Assembly: GCA_014323545.1 (NCBI GenBank)
Contig: CP058647.1
Location: forward strand, 2,086,001 to 2,150,000
Length of the DNA stretch: 64,000 bases
Source of the DNA: Hyphobacterium sp. CCMP332
GTDB lineage: Bacteria > Bacteroidota > Bacteroidia > Cytophagales > CCMP332
Direction: 5' to 3'
This document shows positions 1 through 8,464 of the stretch, piece after piece. Under the pieces are notes generated by a model, which worked only from the letters and a program-made list of their open reading frames with translations, searched no databases and had not been told where the DNA came from. Made by a program: the position numbers and the translations under genes. Numbering within the stretch: position 1 is the stretch's first letter; each line of letters opens with the position of its first letter.

Positions 1-1099
1 AGGAGGTGCAAGCCATAATTTCTTCTTCTTTGATAAAGTCTCCCAAAAGAAATTTACCATTTTCCAAACCGTGTTTTCCAGCATCTTCCATTCTGTCCCT
101 GGTATCCATCATAATTTTTCTGGGTGAGAGCTTTTTACCTGTAATATTAGCCGGGCATTCCGCTGTACAACGCCCGCATTCGGTACAGGAATATGCATCC
201 ATTAAGTTTTTCCAGCTAAGCTGATTTACATCTTTGGCACCAAAACTCGAAGGGGGAGGCGCATCGCCTTCCGGCTGTTGCATTCCCAGCATTATTTTTA
301 CCTCATTGCTGACGTCATCCATATTTTTAATTTTCCCCTTTGCAGAAAGATTGCTAAAGTAAGTATTGGGAAATGCCATAAATATGTGCAAATGCTTGGA
401 ATATGTAACATATACTGCAAATGCAAAAATTCCCGCAATGTGAATCCACCAAAAAAACCGTTCAAGAAGCAAATTCATTTCGACAGACATGCCATTGTAG
501 AGAGGAATAAGCATTTCGCTAATAAATAAGCTACCTGTTTCTGTATAATGTTCAGCGCCTGCATTCTGAAGTATTTGATCATTTGCATTCATGGATAGAA
601 TCGCAAACATCAAAACAATTTCTATTATGAGAATAAGGTTTGCATCGAGTTTAGGCCAGGCGGTCATTTCACTTTTATGAAATCGATCTATGCTCAGCAC
701 ATTTCTTCTTATAAGAAATATGAGGCAGGAAACAATCACTCCCAGGGCGAGAATTTCAAAGAAGTTAATTAAAGTACTATAAAATGAGCCAAGAACCGGT
801 GCAAATAGGCGATGAGTACCAAAAATACCATCCAGAATTATTTCCAGTACTTCGATATTTATCAGCACAAAGCCAATATAGATTAAGAAGTGCATTATAC
901 CTGCAACCGGCTTGTCAAACATTTTCTTTTGGCCAAAAGCCAATAGCATCATTTTTTTGAAACGCTCCGAGGAAGGCCCTTTGGGTTTATAGGACTGCCC
1001 CATATTTATATTTCTCTTAATGAAACTTACTCTCTTATAAATTAACCATCCGGAAATTCCGAGTAATATCAAAAAACCTATTTGTTCTAAATATGCCAT
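1..1099 (-). CDS. Membrane-bound 4Fe-4S oxidoreductase, HdrD/NarI-like (3' end cut by window edge)
   Basis: The first 366 codons are visible; the gene runs off the left edge. Residues 1-250 hold about five membrane helices with several histidines placed like b-heme ligands (MHFLIY, WIHIAG, KHLHIF), resembling a NarI-type gamma subunit. A soluble part follows with a ferredoxin motif CTECGRCTAECP, and the last visible residues (MACTS) begin what is normally the second cluster motif. This layout is that of (Fe-S)-binding oxidoreductases related to heterodisulfide reductase subunit D, which pass electrons between a membrane quinone pool and an unknown partner. The CCG domains expected downstream are outside the window. 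The ATG at 1099 is used because the first helix begins right after it. It is divergent from the tRNA-Phe promoter. Family assignment is good; substrate unknown. Confidence 0.8.
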   Translation of the reverse strand, partial: MAYLEQIGFLILLGISGWLIYKRVSFIKRNINMGQSYKPKGPSSERFKKMMLLAFGQKKMFDKPVAGIMHFLIYIGFVLINIEVLEIILDGIFGTHRLFAPVLGSFYSTLINFFEILALGVIVSCLIFLIRRNVLSIDRFHKSEMTAWPKLDANLILIIEIVLMFAILSMNANDQILQNAGAEHYTETGSLFISEMLIPLYNGMSVEMNLLLERFFWWIHIAGIFAFAVYVTYSKHLHIFMAFPNTYFSNLSAKGKIKNMDDVSNEVKIMLGMQQPEGDAPPPSSFGAKDVNQLSWKNLMDAYSCTECGRCTAECPANITGKKLSPRKIMMDTRDRMEDAGKHGLENGKFLLGDFIKEEEIMACTS

Positions 1100-1126
1100 T
1101 TCCAAGTTTAAAAAAATCCTGAAGTA

Positions 1127-1157
1127 TTTGTCACTATTATAAAATTAAATAGCTTTG
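1127..1157 (+). promoter_or_regulatory. Bacteroidota-type promoter of tRNA-Phe
   Basis: TTTG (1127-1130), exactly 19 bases, then TAGCTTTG (1150-1157). This is a full match to the Bacteroidota housekeeping consensus (-33 TTTG, -7 TAnnTTTG). The expected start of transcription falls a few bases before the tRNA 5' end at 1169. Confidence 0.85.
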
Positions 1158-1168
1158 CAAGCCAATTC

Positions 1169-1241
1169 GGTGACGTAGCTCAGTTGGTAGAGCAAAGGAC
1201 TGAAAATCCTTGTGTCGGTGGTTCGATTCCACTCGTCACCA
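1169..1241 (+). tRNA. tRNA-Phe (GAA)
   Basis: A complete cloverleaf. The acceptor stem GGTGACG pairs with CGTCACC, the D arm is GCTC/GAGC, the anticodon stem AAGGA/TCCTT encloses the loop CTGAAAA with anticodon GAA at 1202-1204, and the T arm carries TTCGATT. The discriminator base is A (1241). CCA is not encoded and must be added after transcription. Confidence 0.97.
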
Positions 1242-1244
1242 CAG

Positions 1245-1300
1245 CCCCAAGCCTGTATTCAGTATTAATTGCCTGAATATTCAAGGTCTTGGGGTTTTTT
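1245..1300 (+). terminator. Rho-independent terminator after tRNA-Phe
   Basis: CCCCAAG (1245-1251) pairs with CTTGGGG (1288-1294) and is followed at once by TTTTTT (1295-1300). An inner pair (TATTCAG with CTGAATA) extends the hairpin. It closes the single-tRNA transcription unit. Confidence 0.85.
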
Positions 1301-1343
1301 ATTGTCCATTTTCACCTGATCTGGTCTTACAATACAATCCAAT

Positions 1344-2162
1344 TTATTGAAAATATTTTAATCGTATAATTTCTTTTTCACTGAGGTATCTCCATTGGCC
1401 TCTGCTTATCCCTTTTTTATCGAGTCCGGCAAACATTACCCTGTCCAATTTTTCCACCTGATAATGATAATGTTCAAAAAGCCTGCGGATCACCCTGTTT
1501 TTACCGGAATGAATTTTTACCCCAACACTTTTGGCATCGCTTGATACTATCGCGATGTCATCTACCTTTACTACACCATCTTCAAGCTCGGTTCCCTCTT
1601 TGATTTTTTCAAGGTCTTCATCTTTTAAAGCCCGGTTTAAAACAACTTCATAAATTTTTGGAACAGCCATACTGGGATGAATTAGCTTTTGAGCGAAATC
1701 ACCATCGTTCGTAAATAACAAGACACCGGTCGTCATTCTATCCAATCTTCCAACCGGGTAAATTCGCTGTTCAGTGGCTTTTGACACAAGCTCCATTACG
1801 GTTTTCCTGTCTTTCGGATCACTGAGTGTAGTAATAAATCCCTTGGGTTTGTTTAGAAGAAGATAGACATACTTCTCCGGCTGTATGACTTTACCTTTAA
1901 ATTCAACCCTGTCGTCTTTTCCAACTTTTGTACCAAGCTCCATAACAACCTTGCCATTCACTTTTACTTCACCATCTGCTATAAGTTTATCTGCCTCCCT
2001 TCGTGAACAAATCCCCGAATTAGAAATATAGCGATTCAACCTAATTTCAGCACTTTCCTGTTTTAGGTTTTCTTTAGGTGTAATTGTCTGGTTCTTTTTT
2101 TTGGGGAAGGAGCGAGGACTTGCTTTTTTTCTAGAAGGTTTTTTCATAGGATTATCCCTCAT
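1344..2162 (-). CDS. rluB: 23S rRNA pseudouridine synthase, RluB/RsuA family
   Basis: Isomerises a uridine of rRNA to pseudouridine. The protein has a lysine-rich N-terminal tail (about 1-38), an S4 RNA-binding domain (about 40-100, with ISNSGICSRREADKLI) and a synthase domain whose motif GRLDRMTTGVLLF holds the catalytic aspartate (D141). Basic N-terminal extensions are common in Bacteroidota homologues. The start overlaps the end of scpB by 11 bases; a second in-frame ATG five codons later lies just past the scpB stop and could be used instead. It is the last gene of the dksA-like/scpB/rluB operon, a conserved pairing (scpB-rluB) in many bacteria. RluB is preferred over RsuA/RluF from the context and domain order; the exact target base is not proven. 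Confidence 0.88.
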   Translation of the reverse strand: MRDNPMKKPSRKKASPRSFPKKKNQTITPKENLKQESAEIRLNRYISNSGICSRREADKLIADGEVKVNGKVVMELGTKVGKDDRVEFKGKVIQPEKYVYLLLNKPKGFITTLSDPKDRKTVMELVSKATEQRIYPVGRLDRMTTGVLLFTNDGDFAQKLIHPSMAVPKIYEVVLNRALKDEDLEKIKEGTELEDGVVKVDDIAIVSSDAKSVGVKIHSGKNRVIRRLFEHYHYQVEKLDRVMFAGLDKKGISRGQWRYLSEKEIIRLKYFQ

Positions 2163-2715
2163 TAACCTCGCCTATTTCATTATCTTCTGTTTTGAAATCC
2201 TTGATGGTTGGTAATTCCGATAGTGAATTTATTCCAAAGTAATCAAGGAATCGATCTGATGTTCCGTATAAAATTGGACGGCCAACGGATTCTGCTTTTC
2301 CCTTAATTGCAATTAGTTCTTTTTCCAAAAGCTTTTGAATTGTATAGTCGCATCCTACACCTCTTATAGCTTCAAGACCGGATTTAGTAATGGGTTGTTT
2401 ATAAGCAATAATCGAAAGCGTCTCGATGGCCGATTGCGATAATCTTTTTTTGGATTTTTGCTTTAACAGAATCGAAATACTGGCCTGATAGGAAGGCTTC
2501 GTCAAAAACTGATATCCACCTCCCGACTTAACAATTTCAAAGGGAAATTCTTCATCAGAATATTTCTTAATTGAAATTTCAATGGATTTGCTAATATCTT
2601 TTTCGGGGACCTCCGCATCAAACATTTCCGTCAGACAAGAACGTATTTCTTCGATTGTAATCGGTTCCCGAGCACAAAAAATCAGGGATTCAATGTGATT
2701 CTGGAGAAAATCCAA
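2152..2715 (-). CDS. scpB: Segregation and condensation protein B
   Basis: ScpB is the winged-helix subunit of the SMC-ScpAB condensin-like complex that compacts and segregates the chromosome. The 187 residues fit the family length, and the hallmark LSQSAIETLSIIAYKQPITK, then RGV and GRPILYGT near the C-terminus, are present. The start codon is TTG (2715-2713), directly abutting the stop of the upstream dksA-like gene; no ATG or GTG lies between that stop and the conserved N-terminal helix, so the TTG is the only workable start. The tight packing implies translational coupling. The C-terminal tail is acidic and variable, as usual. Confidence 0.92.
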   Translation of the reverse strand: MDFLQNHIESLIFCAREPITIEEIRSCLTEMFDAEVPEKDISKSIEISIKKYSDEEFPFEIVKSGGGYQFLTKPSYQASISILLKQKSKKRLSQSAIETLSIIAYKQPITKSGLEAIRGVGCDYTIQKLLEKELIAIKGKAESVGRPILYGTSDRFLDYFGINSLSELPTIKDFKTEDNEIGEVNEG

Positions 2716-3096
2716 TTAATCCTGCTTGAGTTTGGCTTCAATTGAATGCCTTGTATGCGGGACAGCTTTGAGTCTTTCTTTGGCAATGAGCTTGCCTGTA
2801 TCTACACAGACGCCGTAAGTTTTGTTTTTAATTCTGACAAGGGCAGCATCAAGTTGTTGAATAAATTTGACCTGTCGCCCAGCCAATTGATTTAAATTTT
2901 CTTTTTCAAGAGCTTCAGCACTATCTTCAAGCGTATTGATGTTGTTAATCGTATTATCGGTACTCTCGTCGTTTTTTCGGCTCAAACTCTCTTTTATGTA
3001 CTCCAATTCGGTCTTAGCCTTGTTGAGTTTATCAAGAATTATTTTTTCAAATTCTATTAACTCATTGTCCGAATACCTTAGCTTCTCTTCAGCCAT
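2716..3096 (-). CDS. TraR/DksA-family protein lacking the zinc cysteines
   Basis: A small coiled-coil protein that in this family binds the secondary channel of RNA polymerase and modulates initiation. After the start, KLRYSDNELIEFEKIILDKL begins the two-helix hairpin, and the C-terminal part reads YGVCVDTGKLIAKERLKAVP. In zinc-binding relatives this segment is CxxC...CxxC; here only one cysteine remains, as seen in the Bacteroidota branch, so zinc binding is unlikely. The ATG at 3096 is chosen because homologues begin just before RYSD; a TTG at 3126 would add ten residues. First gene of the scpB-rluB operon. Regulatory action on RNA polymerase is inferred from the family. Confidence 0.82.
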   Translation of the reverse strand: MAEEKLRYSDNELIEFEKIILDKLNKAKTELEYIKESLSRKNDESTDNTINNINTLEDSAEALEKENLNQLAGRQVKFIQQLDAALVRIKNKTYGVCVDTGKLIAKERLKAVPHTRHSIEAKLKQD

Positions 3097-3223
3097 TTCT
3101 ATGAGGTTTTGTTTAATGTGATTCAAGCGTTAAATTTCGCTTGAGCTTGAAATGCCGAAAATACAAATAATCAATGAATAGCACAGAAGGATTTACTTAA
3201 TTTTTACTATAAATTAGTTTAAA

Positions 3224-4252
3224 ATGAAATCAAAAATATATAGCAGAATATATACATTATTAATCCTGACGCTTGTTTCAGCTGGTCTTTTTGCCCAAAG
3301 CCAGTATTCAGAAAGCACAAAAAAGGCAGTACTTGTTATTCACGGTGGTGCCGGAACAATTTTAAAAGAGAACATGAGTCCCGAAAAAGAAGCGGAATTA
3401 ATCGAGACTATGGGAAATGCATTAATGAAAGGTTATAAAATTATAAAAAAGGGAAAATCGAGCGAAGAAGCCATAATTGCTGCCATCAATCATTTAGAAG
3501 ATGATCCAAATTTCAATGCCGGAAAAGGGGCAGTCTTAAACGAAGAGGGCAATGTTGAACTCGATGCTTCCATTATGAATGGAAAAGATCTGCAAGCGGG
3601 AGCAATTGCTGGTGTTCATGGCATAAAAAATCCAATTAATGCAGCCAGGGCAGTTAAAGACCATTCCAAACATGTTTTATTGAGTGGGGAAGGTGCAGAA
3701 AAATTTGCCAAAACTGAAAAATTGAAATTTGAAGAGCCAGAATACTTTATTACAGACAGAGTTAAGGCCTCGTGGTTAAAAGCCAAAAAAAACAACGAAT
3801 CCAGCGGTTATCTGAATGTTCCTGTGGAAGATCATAAATTTGGAACCGTGGGTGCCGTAGCTTTGGATAAAGAAGGAAATATATCTGCCGGAACTTCAAC
3901 GGGTGGAATGATGATGAAAAAGTACGGTCGTATTGGTGATTCACCTCTAATTGGTAGTGGTACTTATGCCGATAATAGCTCGGCAGGTGTATCATGTACC
4001 GGTCATGGTGAATTTTTTATACGCTATGTTGTGGCCTATGATCTTGTAGCGCTTATGAAATACAAGGGAATGTCAATAAATGATGCCGCTGATGAAATTA
4101 TTCAGAACAAATTAATAAAAGCAGGTGGAGCCGGAGGCTTAATTGCACTTGATAAGGATGGCAATTTTGCTTTTTCATTTAATACCCCCGGAATGTATCG
4201 AGGGGTAATATTTGAGGATGCTACGATGTTAATCGATTTTTATAAGGAATAA
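3224..4252 (+). CDS. Isoaspartyl peptidase/L-asparaginase, exported Ntn-hydrolase
   Basis: Removes isoaspartyl residues from dipeptides and hydrolyses asparagine. It is made as an inactive precursor that cuts itself before a threonine. Residues 1-24 form a signal peptide ending at FAQ, so it should act in the periplasm. IHGGAGT (39-45) is the N-terminal signature of the family. The autocleavage site is HKFG|TVGAVALD with T208 as the new N-terminal nucleophile, followed by the substrate loop GTSTGGMMMKKYGRIGDSP and the GTYAD segment. The 342 residues equal the usual precursor length. Nine bases separate it from the potassium channel gene on the same strand, so the two may be co-transcribed, without an obvious functional link. 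Confidence 0.9.
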   Translation: MKSKIYSRIYTLLILTLVSAGLFAQSQYSESTKKAVLVIHGGAGTILKENMSPEKEAELIETMGNALMKGYKIIKKGKSSEEAIIAAINHLEDDPNFNAGKGAVLNEEGNVELDASIMNGKDLQAGAIAGVHGIKNPINAARAVKDHSKHVLLSGEGAEKFAKTEKLKFEEPEYFITDRVKASWLKAKKNNESSGYLNVPVEDHKFGTVGAVALDKEGNISAGTSTGGMMMKKYGRIGDSPLIGSGTYADNSSAGVSCTGHGEFFIRYVVAYDLVALMKYKGMSINDAADEIIQNKLIKAGGAGGLIALDKDGNFAFSFNTPGMYRGVIFEDATMLIDFYKE

Positions 4253-4261
4253 TAATAGCCC

Positions 4262-5065
4262 TTGAACTGGAGAGAAAAACTATACATTATAATTTTTGAA
4301 GCTGACACACCGGCAGGGAAGGCCTTTGATGTGGCTTTGCTTTTTGCAATTGGTACTAGTGTATTACTTGTTATGCTGGAAAGTGTAAGTGAATTTGAGA
4401 GCGAATACAGACCTTATCTCAAAGCAGCAGAATGGATGTTCACCGTTTTATTTACAATCGAGTATATTTTGCGAATTATCAGTGCGCACAAACCGCTTAA
4501 ATACATGGGCAGTTTTTTTGGCGTCATCGATTTAATTGCTGTGATCCCCACCTATCTGGCATTTTTTATTGCCGGAACACACTATTTCGTAGTGATCAGA
4601 ACCTTGCGTTTATTGCGTGTATTTAGAATATTAAAGCTGGCAAAATATGTGGGCGCTTCAAGAATTATATCAGAAGCACTGGTCAATAGCAAGGCTAAAA
4701 TTTCGGTGTTTCTATTTGCAGTTTTAAATTCCGTGATCATTTTAGGTACCCTGATGTATTTGATTGAAGGCTCTGAAAGTGGATTCACAAGTATTCCGAG
4801 GAGTATTTATTGGGCGGTCGTTACTCTAACCACTGTGGGTTATGGTGATATCGCACCTTCAACTGTCATTGGTCAATTTTTAGCTTCAATTATCATGATC
4901 CTCGGTTATGCCATCATTGCTGTCCCAACAGGAATTGTAACATCAGAATTGACCAGATCGAGAAATTTCACCAATGTCTGCGACAACTGTGGTACAAAAA
5001 ATGATGCGAATAACAATTATTGCAGCAATTGCGGCAATAAACTTGAAAACATTAACAAGTCTTAA
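4262..5065 (+). CDS. Voltage-gated-type potassium channel with C-terminal zinc ribbon
   Basis: Six membrane helices: S1 at about 24-42, S2 at 56-74, S3 at 84-104, S4 with regularly spaced arginines (RTLRLLRVFRILKLAKY, 113-129), then S5, the pore helix with selectivity filter TVGYGD (191-196), and S6 (205-228). This is the plan of a KvAP-like ion transporter family protein. The tail ends in a four-cysteine zinc ribbon (C240, C243, C254, C257), an unusual cytoplasmic addition that may mediate assembly or sensing. The start is TTG; it comes right after an in-frame TAG, so nothing further upstream is possible. The stop overlaps the convergent lamin-tail gene by four bases. Confidence 0.88.
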   Translation: MNWREKLYIIIFEADTPAGKAFDVALLFAIGTSVLLVMLESVSEFESEYRPYLKAAEWMFTVLFTIEYILRIISAHKPLKYMGSFFGVIDLIAVIPTYLAFFIAGTHYFVVIRTLRLLRVFRILKLAKYVGASRIISEALVNSKAKISVFLFAVLNSVIILGTLMYLIEGSESGFTSIPRSIYWAVVTLTTVGYGDIAPSTVIGQFLASIIMILGYAIIAVPTGIVTSELTRSRNFTNVCDNCGTKNDANNNYCSNCGNKLENINKS

Positions 5066-8000
5066 ATCTGACCCCCCAGGCTGAATACTTTTTTAATTTT
5101 ATTCCTGTTTCCTTCCAAATCAAAAAGATCAAAGAGTATTATGTAATTGCCAATTTTTGATTTTTCTCCATAATCATTGATCCCATCCCAAATGAAATCA
5201 TTGCTATAGGCAAGCGTCGAATTATTGGCGAGATTTTTTACGAGATTTCCTTTGGTATCATAGATATTGATATTGACAATGGCATCGGAAATATCTGTAT
5301 TAAAGCGAATGTGAAGAAGGTCCTTATAACCATCCCCATCGGGAGAAAATAAAAGAGGTTCGATGTGGACAAAATCATCTGTAACTAATCTTTCAATTGA
5401 CTTGGAATTTAAGAGACCAGGACTTCCAAAACCAAAGGACTCACTTGCACTGGCCCAATTATCGGTCTGTAAGCCTGAAATTTCAGAGGATACTCTTTCC
5501 AGGGATACGCCCTTTACATCATCTATTAATTCAAAATGAAATTCTTCAGCGTACAAAACTGAATCAATTTGCACATGATTTGAATCTATGATGGAAATTT
5601 GACCTGATTCATTTGTTAAAGTTGGAAATGAGGACAACTCCAAATAAGCCGAGCCTCGTTTTGGAAAATGTTGAATAATAGAAATCGAATCTTCACAAAG
5701 CGTAAGAAACTCAAAGGCATTTATTACATAATTTTCTTCACTTATAATGTTTTGGGATTTTAACTGTCCATCAAAATTGTAATAAGTCAAAATAGTATTC
5801 TCAAGATTTATATTTTTTGAGCTGCGATTATAGATTTCAATGTATTCCGATACGTCCTGAGGCGGATTGAATAAAATTTCATTGATGATAAGATCATTTT
5901 TTTCCGGACTTTCGGGAAGGATAAAGGTCTTTTCCAAATCGCTAAAGTTGTGGACACAGTCGGCTATTTGAGCAAGCGAAAGAGTATAGACAGTATTGTT
6001 TTTTAATGTTTTGTCGAGCGTCAAAATCAGTTTTTTTGAAATTCTCTCATCGCTATTCATGGCTTTAACTTCATTATCGGGGTCTATATTAATATTTCCT
6101 AAATGTAGATATGAGAAATCGAGCCATTCATTAAAATGTATGTCTAATTCAGTATTTGAAATTATTTCGATATTATTTATTTGAGCCGGCAGAAGATCCG
6201 GTTTATCATATTGGATAGAATTTATCCGGCCCGGTGTACCTCCATCGGGATCGATTGAGGCATCCCAATTCGATTCTTCAGCACAGGGATTGTTTGTATC
6301 CATCATTTCCAGGCTCCAGCCTCCTTCTCTTTTATCTGTATCGCGAATCCAGTCTGCAGAATAATGAACTTTATGAATAGTGATGGACCCCAGCTTCAGG
6401 TAAATTTTATCTTCATTATTTTTTAAGGAAGTCCAGGGGCTCAACTTGACCGCTTTTGCAATTTCACTCATTTCTTCAAACTTGGATGAAGGGCAAAGAA
6501 TTAGGTATTCCCCGGGGTAAATTGAAATCGCCGGTAAGGTTGCGCTATCTTCCTCTGAAATGATGAATAGTGAATTGAAACTGATAATATTATCCGACGT
6601 ATTAAATAATTCTATGTACTCTGTAGATGGAAGAGAATTCTGTGGTTCCGGATCAATCATTATTTCACTAATTACGAGATCGAATAAAGCCGGACTTTTA
6701 CCAATTCCAAATGAGGCATTGAGGTTCAAGGAAAGGTTTCCTTCACAATCAAATACCGAGTCGATGCGCATTTGATTGATAATGCCTGAATCCAATGGAT
6801 TTAGAAGTGATAGTTCAATGAAATTTTCCAATATTAAAAATGAATTTATTTGATTAATTGGCTCCAATCGAATGAAATTGAGAGGATTTTGTTCTGATTT
6901 TAGTATTTCATCAAATTGAAGACGCAGATAGGTCGAATTGAAAACCTCAATCAATTCCAGCTTTGGCCCGCTAAGATCGGGTGTGGGATTATAGACTGAA
7001 TTCAATTCACCCGGTGTACCTCCGGCACTGTTTAGCGAATAAGCCCAATTCTGATTATCAGTACATTTCTTAAAGGGATTAATCCTTTCAAATGACCAGC
7101 CCCCTTCGTCCTTGGCACTGCCATCAGACCAGCCTGCATCATAAGCAATTTGGTCTAGGATAATATTCTCCGGGCTTAATAGAGTTAATACATCGCCGCT
7201 GTTGTTCAAGCTGGGCCAGGTATCCAACCCATATACATTTCCATACCATTGGAATAGAGCCGTATCTTCAATGGAGCATAATATTAACTGTTCTCCACTG
7301 TCCAATAAAACTTCTGAAAAGGTAATCTCAGTAGTAGCATCGCTGTATTTAATCCCTTTAAGATTTACTGTACCCGATGAAATATTCAGTAATTCCACAT
7401 ATTCCACATCGGGCATTCCTACCACCGGGATTGGATCATACATTAGTTCATTGAAAAGCAATTTGGAAATTTCAGGAAGGGGGTAAAATGAAAAAGTGCA
7501 GGAATCGTATTGAATCCATTGGTTTTGCCGGTCAGAAATATTTGAAAGGCTTAAAGTATAATTTCCGGCATTCAACCTTTTATCAGTATACAAAATGATT
7601 CTGTTTGGAAATGAATCTTGAAAATAATTAGCTGATAGTATTGAAATTCCATTCGAAATGAAATAATTCGCAGGATTTGCCCCTGAGAAGGTATCGATAG
7701 GATTACTAAAAATTACTTCAATTGTTGAATCGTTTAAAGCAGAACATTCTATCAATTCAAATGGACCATCCCTGATTTCAATATTATCAAAATAGAACTT
7801 ATCACTTCGCGTGGAACTGTGTTTGCAATAAAAGCCTAAATTGTTTTTGATGGCTATGCTATTATCATGAGTCTGCCCTTGAAATACATAATTATTTTGC
7901 AAAGAAGTATCAGCGAAAAGCGTCCATTCTCCCGGGAATGACTTAATTACTTTGATTTGTATTGCATTGCTGTCGCGACCGAAAAAGCCGGGCAAACCGT

Positions 8001-8415
8001 CAATTATTTTCGTATGAATTGCATCCTGTTGAAGATAAAGGTCTATGCCATCATCGGAACCGCTTTCGCCTCCCAATTTAATATAATAACCATGGAGATT
8101 GTTTTTGAGATCAGTTTGATTCGCACTTAAATAAAACCTTGCATAATTACTCGATGAAGTGGCAAAATCAAGTTTGGCTTCAAATTCCCAGATTGAATTC
8201 GGGCTCATTTCAAAATTTGAACTGAGATAGATTTCTGTACTAATTCCCGGTCCAAGACTTTGTAATTCATTGCTGTCGTTTACCTGAAAAAAAACTGAAT
8301 CTCCAACCCAAACAGGATTATGCGTAAAATCGCCATCATCGAAATTTTCAATGAATTGAGACAGGGCTGATTGAACCATAAAACACAGTAAAACAAAAAT
8401 TACCAGGGCCTTCAC
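5062..8415 (-). CDS. Secreted lamin-tail-domain surface protein
   Basis: A 1117-residue exported protein. It has a signal peptide (1-19, cut after ALSQ), then an N-terminal lectin/jellyroll-like region (about 20-215). Three lamin tail domains follow, each opening with (L/V)xxNExxxDP or similar and EYxELxN: LLFNELMYDP (about 322), LVISEIMIDP (about 588) and LIINEILFNP (about 855). Each is followed by an Ig-like stretch. The last 90 residues start FSPDGDGYKD and end in a FlgD-like Ig fold with WDGINDYGEKSKIGNY, typical of Bacteroidota surface proteins. The exact export route (type IX or other) is not certain from the C-terminus. Such proteins occur alone or with extracellular nucleases; no enzyme domain is visible. 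The start codon is GTG (8415-8413). Confidence 0.85.
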   Translation of the reverse strand: MKALVIFVLLCFMVQSALSQFIENFDDGDFTHNPVWVGDSVFFQVNDSNELQSLGPGISTEIYLSSNFEMSPNSIWEFEAKLDFATSSSNYARFYLSANQTDLKNNLHGYYIKLGGESGSDDGIDLYLQQDAIHTKIIDGLPGFFGRDSNAIQIKVIKSFPGEWTLFADTSLQNNYVFQGQTHDNSIAIKNNLGFYCKHSSTRSDKFYFDNIEIRDGPFELIECSALNDSTIEVIFSNPIDTFSGANPANYFISNGISILSANYFQDSFPNRIILYTDKRLNAGNYTLSLSNISDRQNQWIQYDSCTFSFYPLPEISKLLFNELMYDPIPVVGMPDVEYVELLNISSGTVNLKGIKYSDATTEITFSEVLLDSGEQLILCSIEDTALFQWYGNVYGLDTWPSLNNSGDVLTLLSPENIILDQIAYDAGWSDGSAKDEGGWSFERINPFKKCTDNQNWAYSLNSAGGTPGELNSVYNPTPDLSGPKLELIEVFNSTYLRLQFDEILKSEQNPLNFIRLEPINQINSFLILENFIELSLLNPLDSGIINQMRIDSVFDCEGNLSLNLNASFGIGKSPALFDLVISEIMIDPEPQNSLPSTEYIELFNTSDNIISFNSLFIISEEDSATLPAISIYPGEYLILCPSSKFEEMSEIAKAVKLSPWTSLKNNEDKIYLKLGSITIHKVHYSADWIRDTDKREGGWSLEMMDTNNPCAEESNWDASIDPDGGTPGRINSIQYDKPDLLPAQINNIEIISNTELDIHFNEWLDFSYLHLGNINIDPDNEVKAMNSDERISKKLILTLDKTLKNNTVYTLSLAQIADCVHNFSDLEKTFILPESPEKNDLIINEILFNPPQDVSEYIEIYNRSSKNINLENTILTYYNFDGQLKSQNIISEENYVINAFEFLTLCEDSISIIQHFPKRGSAYLELSSFPTLTNESGQISIIDSNHVQIDSVLYAEEFHFELIDDVKGVSLERVSSEISGLQTDNWASASESFGFGSPGLLNSKSIERLVTDDFVHIEPLLFSPDGDGYKDLLHIRFNTDISDAIVNINIYDTKGNLVKNLANNSTLAYSNDFIWDGINDYGEKSKIGNYIILFDLFDLEGNRNKIKKVFSLGGQI

Positions 8416-8464
8416 ATAACTAAAGTATTTTAGAATTCTTTCCTTTGCTTTAAAATTGAGTGAA

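Noticed and set aside
1-530. Small plus-strand frames at 6-224 and 278-529
   Set aside because: They are antisense to the membrane Fe-S oxidoreductase, whose cluster motif and helices are clear on the minus strand.
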